From the NCBI RefSeq assembly GCF_900115735.1, contig NZ_FOXO01000012.1:54532-118531 (forward strand): DNA of 64,000 bases. The letters are read 5' to 3'. Positions 1 through 8,415 of the stretch are shown here, one piece after another. This stretch comes from Butyrivibrio proteoclasticus (GTDB lineage: Bacteria; Bacillota; Clostridia; Lachnospirales; Lachnospiraceae). The first letter of the stretch is position 1. Each line of letters starts with the position of its first letter. A program made the position numbers and the translations under genes. The notes below the pieces were generated by a model. The model worked only from the letters and a program-made list of their open reading frames with translations, had not been told where the DNA came from and made no database searches.

Positions 1-211
1 TGGACTCAGGTCCGTAGATTTCAATAATTCTCCCCTTAGGAATGCCACCAAGACCAAGTGCAATATCAAGACTAAGTGATCCTGTTGGGATAGTTTCTAT
101 ATTCATAGTATCTGATGAGTCGCCAAGCTTCATAACTGCGCCCTTACCGAACTGTTTCTCAATCTGTCCAAGAGCTGCCTCTAATGCTTTTTGTTTATCT
201 TCTCTTTCCAT
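1..211 (-). CDS. recA: RecA recombinase, 5' (N-terminal) part
   Basis: This is the first 70 codons of recA; the rest lies beyond the left window edge. The translation opens [14 protein letters not shown] and contains the RecA N-terminal signatures [33 protein letters not shown] and [16 protein letters not shown], ending just before the Walker A loop. RecA is the cytoplasmic DNA strand-exchange protein that also triggers LexA self-cleavage. The ATG at 209-211 follows an AGGAG ribosome binding site. A promoter and two LexA-type boxes lie directly upstream, so SOS control is expected. The family call is secure; only the length is unknown. Confidence 0.97.
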   Translation of the reverse strand, partial: MEREDKQKALEAALGQIEKQFGKGAVMKLGDSSDTMNIETIPTGSLSLDIALGLGGIPKGRIIEIYGPES

Positions 212-227
212 ACCAATCTCCTTTTAA

Positions 228-239
228 GAACATTCGTTC
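228..239 (-). promoter_or_regulatory. LexA/DinR SOS box, perfect core
   Basis: GAAC-ATTC-GTTC is a perfect match to the Gram-positive LexA core GAAC-N4-GTTC. It lies 17 bases upstream of the recA ATG, just downstream of the predicted transcription start, where bound LexA would block elongation or initiation. Confidence 0.85.
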
Positions 240-250
240 TGTATATAAAC

Positions 251-279
251 ATACTAAAACAAGTGTTCGATTGTGTCAA
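251..279 (-). promoter_or_regulatory. recA promoter with a second, imperfect SOS box in the spacer
   Basis: On the minus strand TTGACA (274-279) is followed after 17 bases by TAGTAT (251-256), giving a predicted start near 244. The spacer contains CGAACACTTGTTT (257-269), which matches the LexA core GAAC-N4-GTTC except for the last base. Two boxes about 29 bases apart could bind LexA cooperatively. Confidence 0.75.
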
Positions 280-299
280 TATTTTTTATACAAATTTGA

Positions 300-478
300 A
301 AATTCTTTTTAATTACTCCTTGAAATTCCCGGCAGAAATGCCAAAAAGATCTGTCTGCATACAGCATCTGATAAATGCTGTATTATCATATCCCCTTAGA
401 ACATACACAAGTCATTGCCAAAGAAAGGCAATGACTTGATAAAGGTTATCATATAAATACTTTGTTGTCAAAAATTTT
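300..478. other. Gene-free stretch with three hairpins, possible small structured RNA
   Basis: No convincing ORF lies here. Three inverted repeats are visible: 408-419 with 427-438 (12 bp perfect, 7-base loop), 361-367 with 375-381 (7 bp), and GGCA-GAAA-TGCC at 331-342. None is followed by a T-run on either strand, so they are not classical terminators. On the minus strand a TTGACA (466-471) lies upstream, but no good -10 is spaced from it. The stretch may be the 3' untranslated region of the J-domain gene or an independent small RNA. Confidence 0.35.
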
Positions 479-1015
479 TTAATTATATGCGCTCATATCA
501 TAATGTCTGCAAAGCGTTGCATATTCCTCATTTATAAGCTGAACTATGTCTGCATCTCCACTGATATTGTCAGGATGGAACATTTTCATGAGGTCTTTAT
601 ATCTCTTTTTCAGTGTTAGCGGAGTATTCGCCCCTCTGAAAAGAATATCAAGAGCATCATACTCATTTTCTCTCTGATACATCTTTTCTCTCTCAAGCCT
701 GATAAAGTCAGCTTCAAGTTTCTTTTTATCACTGTTTAACTGATCAAATCCGCTATTAAGGATTTTCAATCTCTGCTCAAATAAAGCATTGTCATTATTA
801 AGTTTTTTTGACGCAGCTTCAAGCTTTCTTTCTGCTATATCCATTCTATCCCGGAAAGCCTGCTCATCTGCTTCCAAGCGAGCATAACGCTCAGCCAGCG
901 CACTCTCCTCATTCTCGAGACGCACACTCTCTTTAAAAAGCCATACACGAAGCTCTGAAAGCTCATCCTCTGTACCATTTAGGATAATCTCTTCCAAATT
1001 TCTCTTTTCTTCCAT
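479..1015 (-). CDS. Coiled-coil protein with C-terminal J-domain-like module
   Basis: The 178-residue product has a long Glu/Lys/Leu-rich heptad region (about residues 15-125, predicted coiled coil). It ends in a short module, LKKRYKDLMKMFHPDN, which carries the HPD tripeptide of DnaJ-type J-domains after a helix-II-like segment. J-domains stimulate Hsp70 ATPase; whether this minimal version does is inference. The ATG at 1013-1015 is chosen because GGGGG precedes it by nine bases. An upstream in-frame ATG at 1108 would overlap gerW and has no site. It is the last gene of a four-gene cluster with gerW and the DUF2953 gene. The substrate is unknown. Confidence 0.75.
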   Translation of the reverse strand: MEEKRNLEEIILNGTEDELSELRVWLFKESVRLENEESALAERYARLEADEQAFRDRMDIAERKLEAASKKLNNDNALFEQRLKILNSGFDQLNSDKKKLEADFIRLEREKMYQRENEYDALDILFRGANTPLTLKKRYKDLMKMFHPDNISGDADIVQLINEEYATLCRHYDMSAYN

Positions 1016-1076
1016 AGTAATTGCCCCCATTACTACTGCCACATATATGTACCATGCCAAAAGGCAGTTCTCAACA

Positions 1077-1475
1077 TTACTCCTTATTGTCTTCCTGCGG
1101 AAAAGCAATGTCTACCGCTTCACTGTCATCCATCATTTTTTCTTTTTTACTGGCAAAACGATCCACAATATCCGGTACAAGATCAAGAACTTTTGTAACA
1201 GCATCCTGATTCTTGATATTAACAAGTTTTGTGGAACCATTCTTGATAACAAGGACTGCACTTGGAGACATCTTTGCACCAAATCCACCTGTTCCTCCGT
1301 TCTTCTTGTCAGCAGATGTTGCACCGGCGCCAACACCAAATGATACATCTACCAAAGGAAGAACAATAGTATCACCCACCTGAGTAGGCTGGCCAACTAC
1401 TGTTTTGGCCTCAATAACAGAATGCATTCCGTTTAATAATGACTCAACTACACCGTTAAAATTATTCTCTCCCAT
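1077..1475 (-). CDS. gerW: GerW/YtfJ family protein
   Basis: The 132-residue protein matches the sporulation protein YtfJ (GerW) family: an N-terminal LLNGMHSVIEAKTVVGQP segment, then DTIVLPLVDVSFGVGAG, a glycine-rich stretch and PSAVLVIKNG. In Bacillus GerW is a spore protein needed for germination, but homologues occur in many non-sporulating Firmicutes, so a spore role here is not implied. Two ATGs are adjacent (1478 and 1475); the second has the better spacing from GGAGGG. It sits 25 bases behind the DUF2953 gene, the same order as ytfI-ytfJ in Bacillus, which supports both calls. Confidence 0.9.
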   Translation of the reverse strand: MGENNFNGVVESLLNGMHSVIEAKTVVGQPTQVGDTIVLPLVDVSFGVGAGATSADKKNGGTGGFGAKMSPSAVLVIKNGSTKLVNIKNQDAVTKVLDLVPDIVDRFASKKEKMMDDSEAVDIAFPQEDNKE

Positions 1476-1500
1476 CATACCCTCCAGATAATCAGTTTTA

Positions 1501-2442
1501 TTACGATCTTAATATTTTTTTGAAGCGCCTGACTACCTTTTTCACATCTTTGTCAAAAAAGCAAACCGCAACACTGTAAACTATAGTAAATACTGTGATA
1601 TGGCCCTTCAAATGCGCATCCATTTCTATGACTTTCTCATCAAAATCCGGTTCAAAACTGACTTTGTTAAAAAGGAAAGGATACATAGCACCAAAGATAC
1701 CTACCATCTCAGCAGTCTGTGCAGGATCACCGGTTCCAATGCCCAATCTGACATTACATTTGTCAGGAAGGATCATCTTAATTATCCGTACAAGTTTATG
1801 CTTTACGAGGTCAAATGCCCTCTTAAAGATGTCGTTCTCTATTGTGGCTTTAATCATACTAATCTTACCACAAACTCTAGATACTGTATATTGTATTTTC
1901 ACAAACACATTTTGTGGCATTTCCAAAATATTGGTAACTTTATCTATAATATTCCAAAGCACATCTAAAAATGATCTGTGTTCCTCAAAAGCTTCTTCAT
2001 CGGATTCTTGTCCAATAGCTTTATCCGCCTCTTCTGAATCTTCCTTAACTGCCTCCACATGATCATTATCAGGAATATTACTCATTTCCACTACACCACT
2101 TGAAGTAGTTTTATTCTCATCTTTATTATCTTTATTATCGGTCTTTTCCTCCTTTTTCCTTAAAGGAAAAACCTTAATGCCAAATAATCTGATTTCAAAC
2201 TGCTTGTTCTCCGGATAAGAGATGCCTCCACTTACAATGTGAAGGAGCCAGGAAAATGACACCTTAGCATAAACTCTTTTTGCATCAAATTCCTCATCCA
2301 GATTTGTCCTGGGAATTGAACTGTCAATTCTATATCTGAGAGGAACAAACAGGATAAGAAGTAAAAGAATAAGGATAAATCCAATGACACAAAGCAGAAT
2401 TATCCCTAATATTTTCAAAAAAGTTAATACACCCGCCAACAT
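1501..2442 (-). CDS. DUF2953 domain membrane-anchored protein (YtfI-like)
   Basis: The 313-residue protein has an N-terminal hydrophobic anchor (about residues 7-33), a central acidic low-complexity linker (about 105-150) and a C-terminal half typical of DUF2953, including DKCNVRLGIGTGDPAQTAE, with a second hydrophobic segment near the end. The family has no established biochemical function. It is consistently adjacent to gerW/ytfJ, as here. The start is 11 bases behind the upstream gene, so co-transcription is likely. Confidence 0.85.
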   Translation of the reverse strand: MLAGVLTFLKILGIILLCVIGFILILLLLILFVPLRYRIDSSIPRTNLDEEFDAKRVYAKVSFSWLLHIVSGGISYPENKQFEIRLFGIKVFPLRKKEEKTDNKDNKDENKTTSSGVVEMSNIPDNDHVEAVKEDSEEADKAIGQESDEEAFEEHRSFLDVLWNIIDKVTNILEMPQNVFVKIQYTVSRVCGKISMIKATIENDIFKRAFDLVKHKLVRIIKMILPDKCNVRLGIGTGDPAQTAEMVGIFGAMYPFLFNKVSFEPDFDEKVIEMDAHLKGHITVFTIVYSVAVCFFDKDVKKVVRRFKKILRS

Positions 2443-2453
2443 AAAAATCCCCG

Positions 2454-2792
2454 TTAATGAATCTTTCCTTTGCTTTCAAGATAATCAAGAAGTCTTCCGT
2501 CAAGTCCTGCCATGGATGCTTCCTGCGAAATTCTAAGCACCAGATCAACTGCTTCATCATGGCTTGATGCTATTCCATAGACAAAAGAAGGATGTACTTT
2601 AAAATAAGCCTGTTTCAAGAAAGCACAGTGAACGATATCAAGCTGATCATTCTCATTCAAAGCTCTTGTAACACAAAAAATAGAAAGCTGACCCGCTCCA
2701 TGTTTTAATTTCCATTTGACAAGCGCCTTATTGCTTACAGAGGCTCCCCAGTACAGATTCTTATAAAACTCACAGAATCCTCTTTTTTTCAT
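2454..2792 (-). CDS. Small conserved hypothetical protein
   Basis: The 112-residue soluble protein has no domain I recognise. It begins MKKRGFCEFYKNLYWG and contains HGAGQLSIFCVTRA and a helical C-terminus. The start at 2792 is taken because GGGAG lies five bases upstream; a start ten codons earlier lacks a site. It is the first gene of the DUF2953-gerW-J-domain cluster, with a candidate promoter at 2841-2868. Tight linkage suggests a shared, unknown role. A cysteine-containing core and the absence of a signal peptide point to a cytoplasmic protein. Confidence 0.7.
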   Translation of the reverse strand: MKKRGFCEFYKNLYWGASVSNKALVKWKLKHGAGQLSIFCVTRALNENDQLDIVHCAFLKQAYFKVHPSFVYGIASSHDEAVDLVLRISQEASMAGLDGRLLDYLESKGKIH

Positions 2793-2840
2793 ATTAACTC
2801 CCACGAAAAAAACTAAAATCAAATTAGTAATTTACCATCA

Positions 2841-2868
2841 ATTTTATCATATTAAAGATGATTGTCAT
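2841..2868 (-). promoter_or_regulatory. Candidate promoter of the gerW cluster
   Basis: On the minus strand ATGACA (2863-2868) and TAAAAT (2841-2846) are separated by 16 bases in the 82-base gap behind the PBP gene. Each hexamer matches five of six consensus bases. No terminator is visible in the gap. Confidence 0.5.
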
Positions 2869-2874
2869 ACTTTT

Positions 2875-4314
2875 TTACTCCACACCGAAATACGCATCAA
2901 AAATACGCTTGGCAATAGGAACCGCATAGCTGCCGCCGCTTCCTGCGTTTTCGACAATGATAGTTACACATATTTCAGGATCTTCAGCTGGAGCATATCC
3001 TGTAAACCACGCATGTGAGTCTGATTGAGAATTAAATTCAGCCGATCCGGTCTTACCAGCTGCACTATATGATAACCCCTTTAACTTACTGGCTGTTCCG
3101 GTTTGAACAACCTGTTCCATCATTTTCTTTAAAACAGCTGACTCTTCAGAAGACATAAGTCTCTTATACTTTTCAAATGAAACGTTTTCTACAACCTTCC
3201 CTTCTTCGCTCTTTACCTGAGTAAAGAAGCATGGTTTCATCAGAATTCCGTCATTAGCCACAGCACATGTGATCATATTCATATGCATTGGTGTTACCGA
3301 TGTTGTTCCCTGGCCAATAGAAAGCTGCATTCTATCTGCATTTGACATATCAGCAGAATAATCAACACTACTCTTTGAATAAAGCACATCCAAAGGAAGG
3401 TCCTGACCAAACATCAGGTCATTTAAGGTAATGCTAAAAGCTTTTTCTGATATACCCATGCCTATGTTGGCAAATGATGAATTACAGGATTCAGCAAACG
3501 AAGTAAAAAGGTCAAGGCTTCCGTGAACCTGACCATGGTAACAGGAAATACTATCTTCGCCAACGCTAAAGCTTCCTGAACATGTATACCGGTACCCTGC
3601 ATAATCTGTCGGATGATCTTTTAAATAAGCAAGTGAAGTAACAATCTTAAATGTTGATCCCGGAGGATAAAGCCCCTGAGTAGCTCTGTTTAACAATTTT
3701 GCATCAGTAGATTTATCAGCCAAAAGGCTATCCCACTCCTGAGCTATAGAATTCGGATCAAAATCAGGTTTTGAAACCATCGCTAATATTTCACCGGTTT
3801 TAGGATTGGAAACAACTATTGCCCCTTTCCTTGCTGATAGCGCATTATAAGCCACTTCCTGGAGAGTTACATCCAAAGTGCTGACAACATTATCACCGGG
3901 ATACTTATCACCTGCAGCATCAAGTCTTACCTTCTCAGAAAGTTCAACATTGGTATTGATAAGATAATAGTTAGCAAGCGCTTCTATTCCGGCCTTACCA
4001 TTAGTTGCATAACCAACCACATGGGCAAATTCTTTTTCATAGGGATAGACTCTTATTTCCTTTCCATCCTCTGTTTCCTGTGAATAAGCTAAAACTTCCC
4101 CATCTCTGGAAAGAATCTTTCCTCTTGAATTCTGAGCCAAAAGAATAGCCTGCCTTGTATTAAAACTATTATTCATAAGGGTCTGCCTGTTTGAGTATGA
4201 ATAGTAGCAGATATATCCAAGCATGGCCCCGAACAAAACAGCATAGAACACAGAAAGCACAATTATTGGATATGATCTTATCTTCCTTCTGTTAGTATTC
4301 TTTTCTTCTCTCAT
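2875..4314 (-). CDS. Penicillin-binding transpeptidase (PbpA-like)
   Basis: A class-B-like peptidoglycan DD-transpeptidase of 479 residues that crosslinks wall peptides outside the membrane. One N-terminal membrane segment (about 15-37) anchors it. The active-site motifs are in order: STFK at 220-223 (nucleophile Ser220), SCN at 276-278 and KTG near 418 (AGKTGSAEF). The short pre-domain resembles mycobacterial PbpA rather than full-length FtsI. The gene overlaps the upstream FtsW/RodA gene by 23 bases, the standard pairing of a SEDS polymerase with its cognate transpeptidase. Whether it serves division or elongation cannot be told from sequence. Confidence 0.92.
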   Translation of the reverse strand: MREEKNTNRRKIRSYPIIVLSVFYAVLFGAMLGYICYYSYSNRQTLMNNSFNTRQAILLAQNSRGKILSRDGEVLAYSQETEDGKEIRVYPYEKEFAHVVGYATNGKAGIEALANYYLINTNVELSEKVRLDAAGDKYPGDNVVSTLDVTLQEVAYNALSARKGAIVVSNPKTGEILAMVSKPDFDPNSIAQEWDSLLADKSTDAKLLNRATQGLYPPGSTFKIVTSLAYLKDHPTDYAGYRYTCSGSFSVGEDSISCYHGQVHGSLDLFTSFAESCNSSFANIGMGISEKAFSITLNDLMFGQDLPLDVLYSKSSVDYSADMSNADRMQLSIGQGTTSVTPMHMNMITCAVANDGILMKPCFFTQVKSEEGKVVENVSFEKYKRLMSSEESAVLKKMMEQVVQTGTASKLKGLSYSAAGKTGSAEFNSQSDSHAWFTGYAPAEDPEICVTIIVENAGSGGSYAVPIAKRIFDAYFGVE

Positions 4315-5653
4315 TTTCTCTGCGCCTCTTCATTCTTTCAATAGCTTCATATCTCTCATCTGTTCTGATCATAAAGATTCCCTGAGTTATCATTATCATC
4401 ATAATGGTCACTAATACAGATGAGCCGCCATAGCTCACAAACGGGAGTGTTACTCCGGTAAGCGGAATAAATTTTGATCCGCCGCCAATTGTAAGGAAAG
4501 TCTGAAAAATATAGGCCACTCCTATTCCGCAGACTACAAGTCTGTAATATGTATCTCTAAGAAAATAACCAAGTCTCATTATTTCAATGAATGTACTGAC
4601 ACAGACAAGTGCTATAAGTACAGCAAAAATAACCCCCATCTCCTCTGCTATGGCAGAAAAAATGAAGTCCTGCTCCACAAATGGAATTGACTTAGGCGTT
4701 CCTCCGTATAACCCAAGTCCAAACCATCCACCTGAACTTATACCAAAAAGAGACTGTGATAACTGATAACCTGTTGATTCGATATCAGAGAAAGGATCAA
4801 GCCATGCCTGAACTCTGACCTGAATATGTGAAAAGAGCTTATATGCGATCACACTAGCCAGTGCTCCAAAAGAAAGACCAATTGCCAGATATCCCACATT
4901 TTCTGTTGATATATATATAAGTGCCAGATATACTACAAAAAATATAAGAGCGCTCCCCAGATCTTTTGACAAAACAAGAATTATTACATGTATTGCAGCA
5001 ACCACAGAGGCAAGGAATATCTGCCAAATGTTTTCTGCACTATCAAGAGCTCCCGCCATAAAAAACAAAAAGAGAATCTTAACAAATTCAGAAGGCTGAA
5101 GTGTTATTCCACCAATCGTATAAGTGATCTTTGATCCGTTAGTAACAGCTCCCAAAAAAAGAACTATTCCTATTGCCACAACACCCATAACTGCATATAA
5201 CCATGTAAATTTCTTTAGAAATTCAAATCTGAATATGATCTCGGGCACAATAAAACCTACCACAAATGAAGCGACAATAATAAAGAATTGCTTTACAGCT
5301 CTGTCATATGACAGCCTCGTAAGCATAATGAGTCCTATCATCATAAGCATACAGCTGTTGTTTATAATAAGCCTGTTCCCGTCAGGATATACAACATAAA
5401 ACAAAAGAAGGACTGATGAAAAGGCAATTATCTGGAAAGCAAAGAAAAAAAGATAAACCGGCTTTCCGGTTCTTGCCATTATCTGAATAAAACATGCAAT
5501 TTGGACAGCAAACATTAATATAATTTGTCTTATATACAGTCCCGTTCTCTTTTTTTCGGTTTTCCATCTAAATGCAACAAATGCCTCCAATGTATATAAA
5601 AACATAAGAAAAGCTATAACATATTTTGATATTTCAGTTACATATAATTCCAT
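4292..5653 (-). CDS. SEDS-family peptidoglycan polymerase (FtsW/RodA/SpoVE)
   Basis: The 453-residue polytopic membrane protein has the SEDS signatures: ITYTIGGITLQPSEFVKI, SKDLGSALIF, GYQLSQSLFGISSGGWFGLGLYGG and LPFVSYGGSS near the C-terminus. Such proteins polymerise lipid II glycan strands together with a class B PBP, encoded here by the overlapping downstream gene. The start follows GGAG inside the end of the U32 gene with only four bases between the genes, so the three are probably co-transcribed. FtsW and RodA types cannot be separated confidently. Confidence 0.93.
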   Translation of the reverse strand: MELYVTEISKYVIAFLMFLYTLEAFVAFRWKTEKKRTGLYIRQIILMFAVQIACFIQIMARTGKPVYLFFFAFQIIAFSSVLLLFYVVYPDGNRLIINNSCMLMMIGLIMLTRLSYDRAVKQFFIIVASFVVGFIVPEIIFRFEFLKKFTWLYAVMGVVAIGIVLFLGAVTNGSKITYTIGGITLQPSEFVKILFLFFMAGALDSAENIWQIFLASVVAAIHVIILVLSKDLGSALIFFVVYLALIYISTENVGYLAIGLSFGALASVIAYKLFSHIQVRVQAWLDPFSDIESTGYQLSQSLFGISSGGWFGLGLYGGTPKSIPFVEQDFIFSAIAEEMGVIFAVLIALVCVSTFIEIMRLGYFLRDTYYRLVVCGIGVAYIFQTFLTIGGGSKFIPLTGVTLPFVSYGGSSVLVTIMMIMITQGIFMIRTDERYEAIERMKRRRENERRKEY

Positions 5654-5657
5654 TTGT

Positions 5658-7898
5658 CTATTCTACTCCGCGTTTAAAATGCCCGGTTGTAAATATTAGA
5701 TCATTAAGTTCGCCCATAACGCCATTTAATATAAAGTCTGTATATCCATTAAGAACCTTTAATGAGGCCGTACCATCTTCAATTGTCAGATCAACTCTGT
5801 AATTGTCAAAAGAAAATCTTCCTGCAATATTCTCTATTTTTTTATGAAGAGATGTTGGAAGCGCATTCCAAATAACATTGTAGCAGTTGCGGCAATTGGT
5901 TGTTACCTTAAGCTCATTGCCCATTCTGTCTACAATAGCAGTTTGAGAAGCCAATATTTTCCCCTGATTACCGCTGCATCTATCAAGTGTTTTTTTAATG
6001 CAGCCTGCACTGACCATCATTGGCGCATATCCATAAACATTAAAGGATACAGGAATACCAAGGTTCTTCCTGACCTTATCAGTTACTTCAGCAGCCTCGT
6101 GGATAGTAAGTTCCAACGGGACAGATACTTCCGACACCAAATCTTTTACCATGGCAGCTGCCTGTTCGTTCCAAATATACATACCATAATCAAGAACAAT
6201 ATTACCTGTATATCCTCTGAACTTAAGTATCCCAAGCTGTTCAAGATTTCGCACAAGAAGCCCTGAAACTCCCTTCTCTATAGCAGAATCTGCTATCTTT
6301 TCAATATCAAGAGTTCCATCAAAGCTTTCATGCCTTGTCATGTACGGAAGCGCAACAAAAAGTTCTGCTCCTTCACCGTCAAAAGAGCCATCACTCCCCA
6401 AAAAAAGATTACTATCGATATAAATTCTGGAAATAGCATGCTTTTTTCTCTGAACCTCAAGCACACTCTTAAGCTGCTGAGTGGTATTTACAAGAACGTG
6501 AAGGCAAGGCTTGTGATCAGCTAGTGTTTGCGTCTTTCTTCCAAGCTCAACCGCACATTCTTCCATTACCTGTCCAATATCAGAATCATTATTCGGCTCA
6601 GTAATGCATGCAATCATCTGATCACATAGATTCCTTCTAAGCTCGTTAAGCTCACTTACAGGAATAAAAATACCCTTCCCGCTCCCACGATCATCTATAT
6701 CTATATCAATTCTCTCAGGCTCAAATACTGTGCCTCCAAACTTTGAAATCTGTTTAAGAACGTTTTCCTTGTCCATAGGGCGTTTTGAAGCCTCCTGAAC
6801 TTTGTTGCCATGAGTTTCAAGAGCAATTTCACGTTCACCATGAACAAGAGCCATGGTAAGGGATGCCTCTTCTCCAACACATAGCCTGCACTTAAGCTTA
6901 CATTTAAGCTTCAACTCTTTATCAAGATATTTCTCTTTTACATCAGAAAGCACCTTATCAGAAGTGCCGTTATAAGACGGAGAATCAAGAGTTACCATGT
7001 CCTTGCCGTTGTGCTTGTGGTAATATCCCTGACTAATCTGAGATCTTAAATATAGAGAATTGAGTATATCCATATCCTCTTTTGAAATCTCATGATGAGC
7101 AGCAGGATCTTTATAGTACAGATCAATATACTTGCGATAAATAGATGTAACGCCGGCAGCATATTCAGGGCGCTTCATTCTACCTTCAATCTTAAAAGAA
7201 TCTATTCCGGCTTCAATAAGTTCAGGAATGATAGAAACAGTACACATATCCTTAAGGCTAAGCGGATACTGCTCCTTTGATTGTGAGCCAGCCAAGTAGT
7301 AAGGAAGTCTGCAGGGCTGCGCACATCTTCCTCTGTTGCCGCTTCTGGTTCCAACCATGCTACTAAAGAGACACATTCCAGAATAGCAGTAACACATTGC
7401 GCCATGAATAAAGGCTTCTACTTCAACATCAGCCTTTTCCCTGATCTCTCTCATCTCCATAAGGCTAAGCTCTCTTGCAGGAACGACTCTTACACAGCCA
7501 AGGTCCTTTAAGAGTTTTGCTCCATTTACACCTGTTACAGTGGCCTGTGTACTTGCATGAAGCTCAATATCCGGAAACTCATCTCTTATAAGTTTCATGA
7601 CGCCAAGGTCCTGAACAATAACCCCATCAAGCTTTTTTTCTGCAAAAGGCAACATAAAATCATATAACTCGCCGTACTCTCTCTCTTTTACAAGAGTGTT
7701 CACAGTCATGTAGATTTTTTTGCCAAATAAATGAGCATAAGAAATAGCATCCAAAACCTGCTGAGTGTCAAAATTATCAGCATAAGCTCTGGCGCCAAAT
7801 TTCGCTCCACCAAGATAAACGGCATCTGCGCCTGCATTAAAGGCGCCCACCATTGTTTCATAGCCCCCGGCCGGGGCAAGTAATTCTACTCTCTTCAT
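5658..7898 (-). CDS. Peptidase U32 family protein (RlhA/TrhP-like, with DUF3656-type region)
   Basis: A 746-residue protein opening MKRVELLAPAGGYETM, the hallmark of U32 proteins. It has the family signature EAFIHGAMCYCYSGMC followed by GNRGRCAQPCR, whose cysteines are conserved. Characterised relatives (RlhA, TrhP) act in prephenate-dependent hydroxylation of RNA rather than as peptidases. The extra central and C-terminal part, including the Cys-containing NCRNCYN motif, matches the long U32 form. The start lies close behind the zapA terminator and has a weak ribosome binding site (GAG), but the family N-terminus makes it secure. The exact substrate is unknown. Confidence 0.88.
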   Translation of the reverse strand: MKRVELLAPAGGYETMVGAFNAGADAVYLGGAKFGARAYADNFDTQQVLDAISYAHLFGKKIYMTVNTLVKEREYGELYDFMLPFAEKKLDGVIVQDLGVMKLIRDEFPDIELHASTQATVTGVNGAKLLKDLGCVRVVPARELSLMEMREIREKADVEVEAFIHGAMCYCYSGMCLFSSMVGTRSGNRGRCAQPCRLPYYLAGSQSKEQYPLSLKDMCTVSIIPELIEAGIDSFKIEGRMKRPEYAAGVTSIYRKYIDLYYKDPAAHHEISKEDMDILNSLYLRSQISQGYYHKHNGKDMVTLDSPSYNGTSDKVLSDVKEKYLDKELKLKCKLKCRLCVGEEASLTMALVHGEREIALETHGNKVQEASKRPMDKENVLKQISKFGGTVFEPERIDIDIDDRGSGKGIFIPVSELNELRRNLCDQMIACITEPNNDSDIGQVMEECAVELGRKTQTLADHKPCLHVLVNTTQQLKSVLEVQRKKHAISRIYIDSNLFLGSDGSFDGEGAELFVALPYMTRHESFDGTLDIEKIADSAIEKGVSGLLVRNLEQLGILKFRGYTGNIVLDYGMYIWNEQAAAMVKDLVSEVSVPLELTIHEAAEVTDKVRKNLGIPVSFNVYGYAPMMVSAGCIKKTLDRCSGNQGKILASQTAIVDRMGNELKVTTNCRNCYNVIWNALPTSLHKKIENIAGRFSFDNYRVDLTIEDGTASLKVLNGYTDFILNGVMGELNDLIFTTGHFKRGVE

Positions 7899-7909
7899 TT
7901 TTTTTACTC

Positions 7910-7936
7910 AAAAATAGGCTGTCATTAAGACAGCCT
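7910..7936 (-). terminator. Intrinsic terminator behind zapA
   Basis: AGGCTGTC (7916-7923) pairs with GACAGCCT (7929-7936) around a five-base loop. On the minus strand the stem is followed by ATTTTT. It separates zapA from the U32 gene whose ATG begins 12 bases further on. Confidence 0.85.
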
Positions 7937-7942
7937 AAACAA

Positions 7943-8356
7943 TCATTTTTTACTTCCTGTTCCCTTAACCTGAGTCTCAAGCTGAATGATCTTTTTGGAC
8001 GAATCATCAAGCTTAGTCTGCAGGCTCTTACTGTTCTTTTCAGTATTCTCAAGTTTAATCTGGGTTGCGATAAGCTCGTGTTTTAAATCATAAAGCTCTT
8101 TTTCTTTTTCTGAAAGCTGTTCTTCCATAAGCTCAATCTGCTTTTTAGATTTAAAATAATCATCTGCTATATTGAGCTGCAGCAGAACATTCTGAGTATC
8201 AATCGGTTGCCTCTTGAAACCATCAATTTTATTGTATTCAGAAATCTTGTTGTTGATATATGAAGCAACCTTCTGCAGATACTCCTCACTTTCATATCCG
8301 CTTAAGGTAAAAACTTTCCCACCAATGATAACTTCGGTATCTGTCTTGGATGCCAT
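7943..8356 (-). CDS. zapA: Cell division protein ZapA
   Basis: The 137-residue protein begins MASKTDTEVIIGGKVFTLSG and has the ZapA N-terminal globular domain (EEYLQKVASYINNKI, NVLLQLNIADDYFK) followed by a long coiled coil (about residues 65-130). ZapA binds FtsZ and bundles filaments at the midcell ring. The ATG at 8354-8356 is preceded by a strong GGGGGGAG site; a start seven codons earlier lacks one. It follows ruvB by 59 bases and is closed by its own terminator. Gram-positive ZapA proteins are usually shorter (about 85-100 residues); this extended coiled coil is common in Clostridia. Confidence 0.9.
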   Translation of the reverse strand: MASKTDTEVIIGGKVFTLSGYESEEYLQKVASYINNKISEYNKIDGFKRQPIDTQNVLLQLNIADDYFKSKKQIELMEEQLSEKEKELYDLKHELIATQIKLENTEKNSKSLQTKLDDSSKKIIQLETQVKGTGSKK

Positions 8357-8415
8357 GTAAACTCTCCCCCCGAACACAAATTAGTTGTCGAATTAGTACG
8401 TTTTATACTTCATGA

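Noticed and set aside
408..438. Strong 12-base-pair hairpin as an intrinsic terminator
   Set aside because: No T-run follows on either strand; kept only as part of a possible structured RNA.
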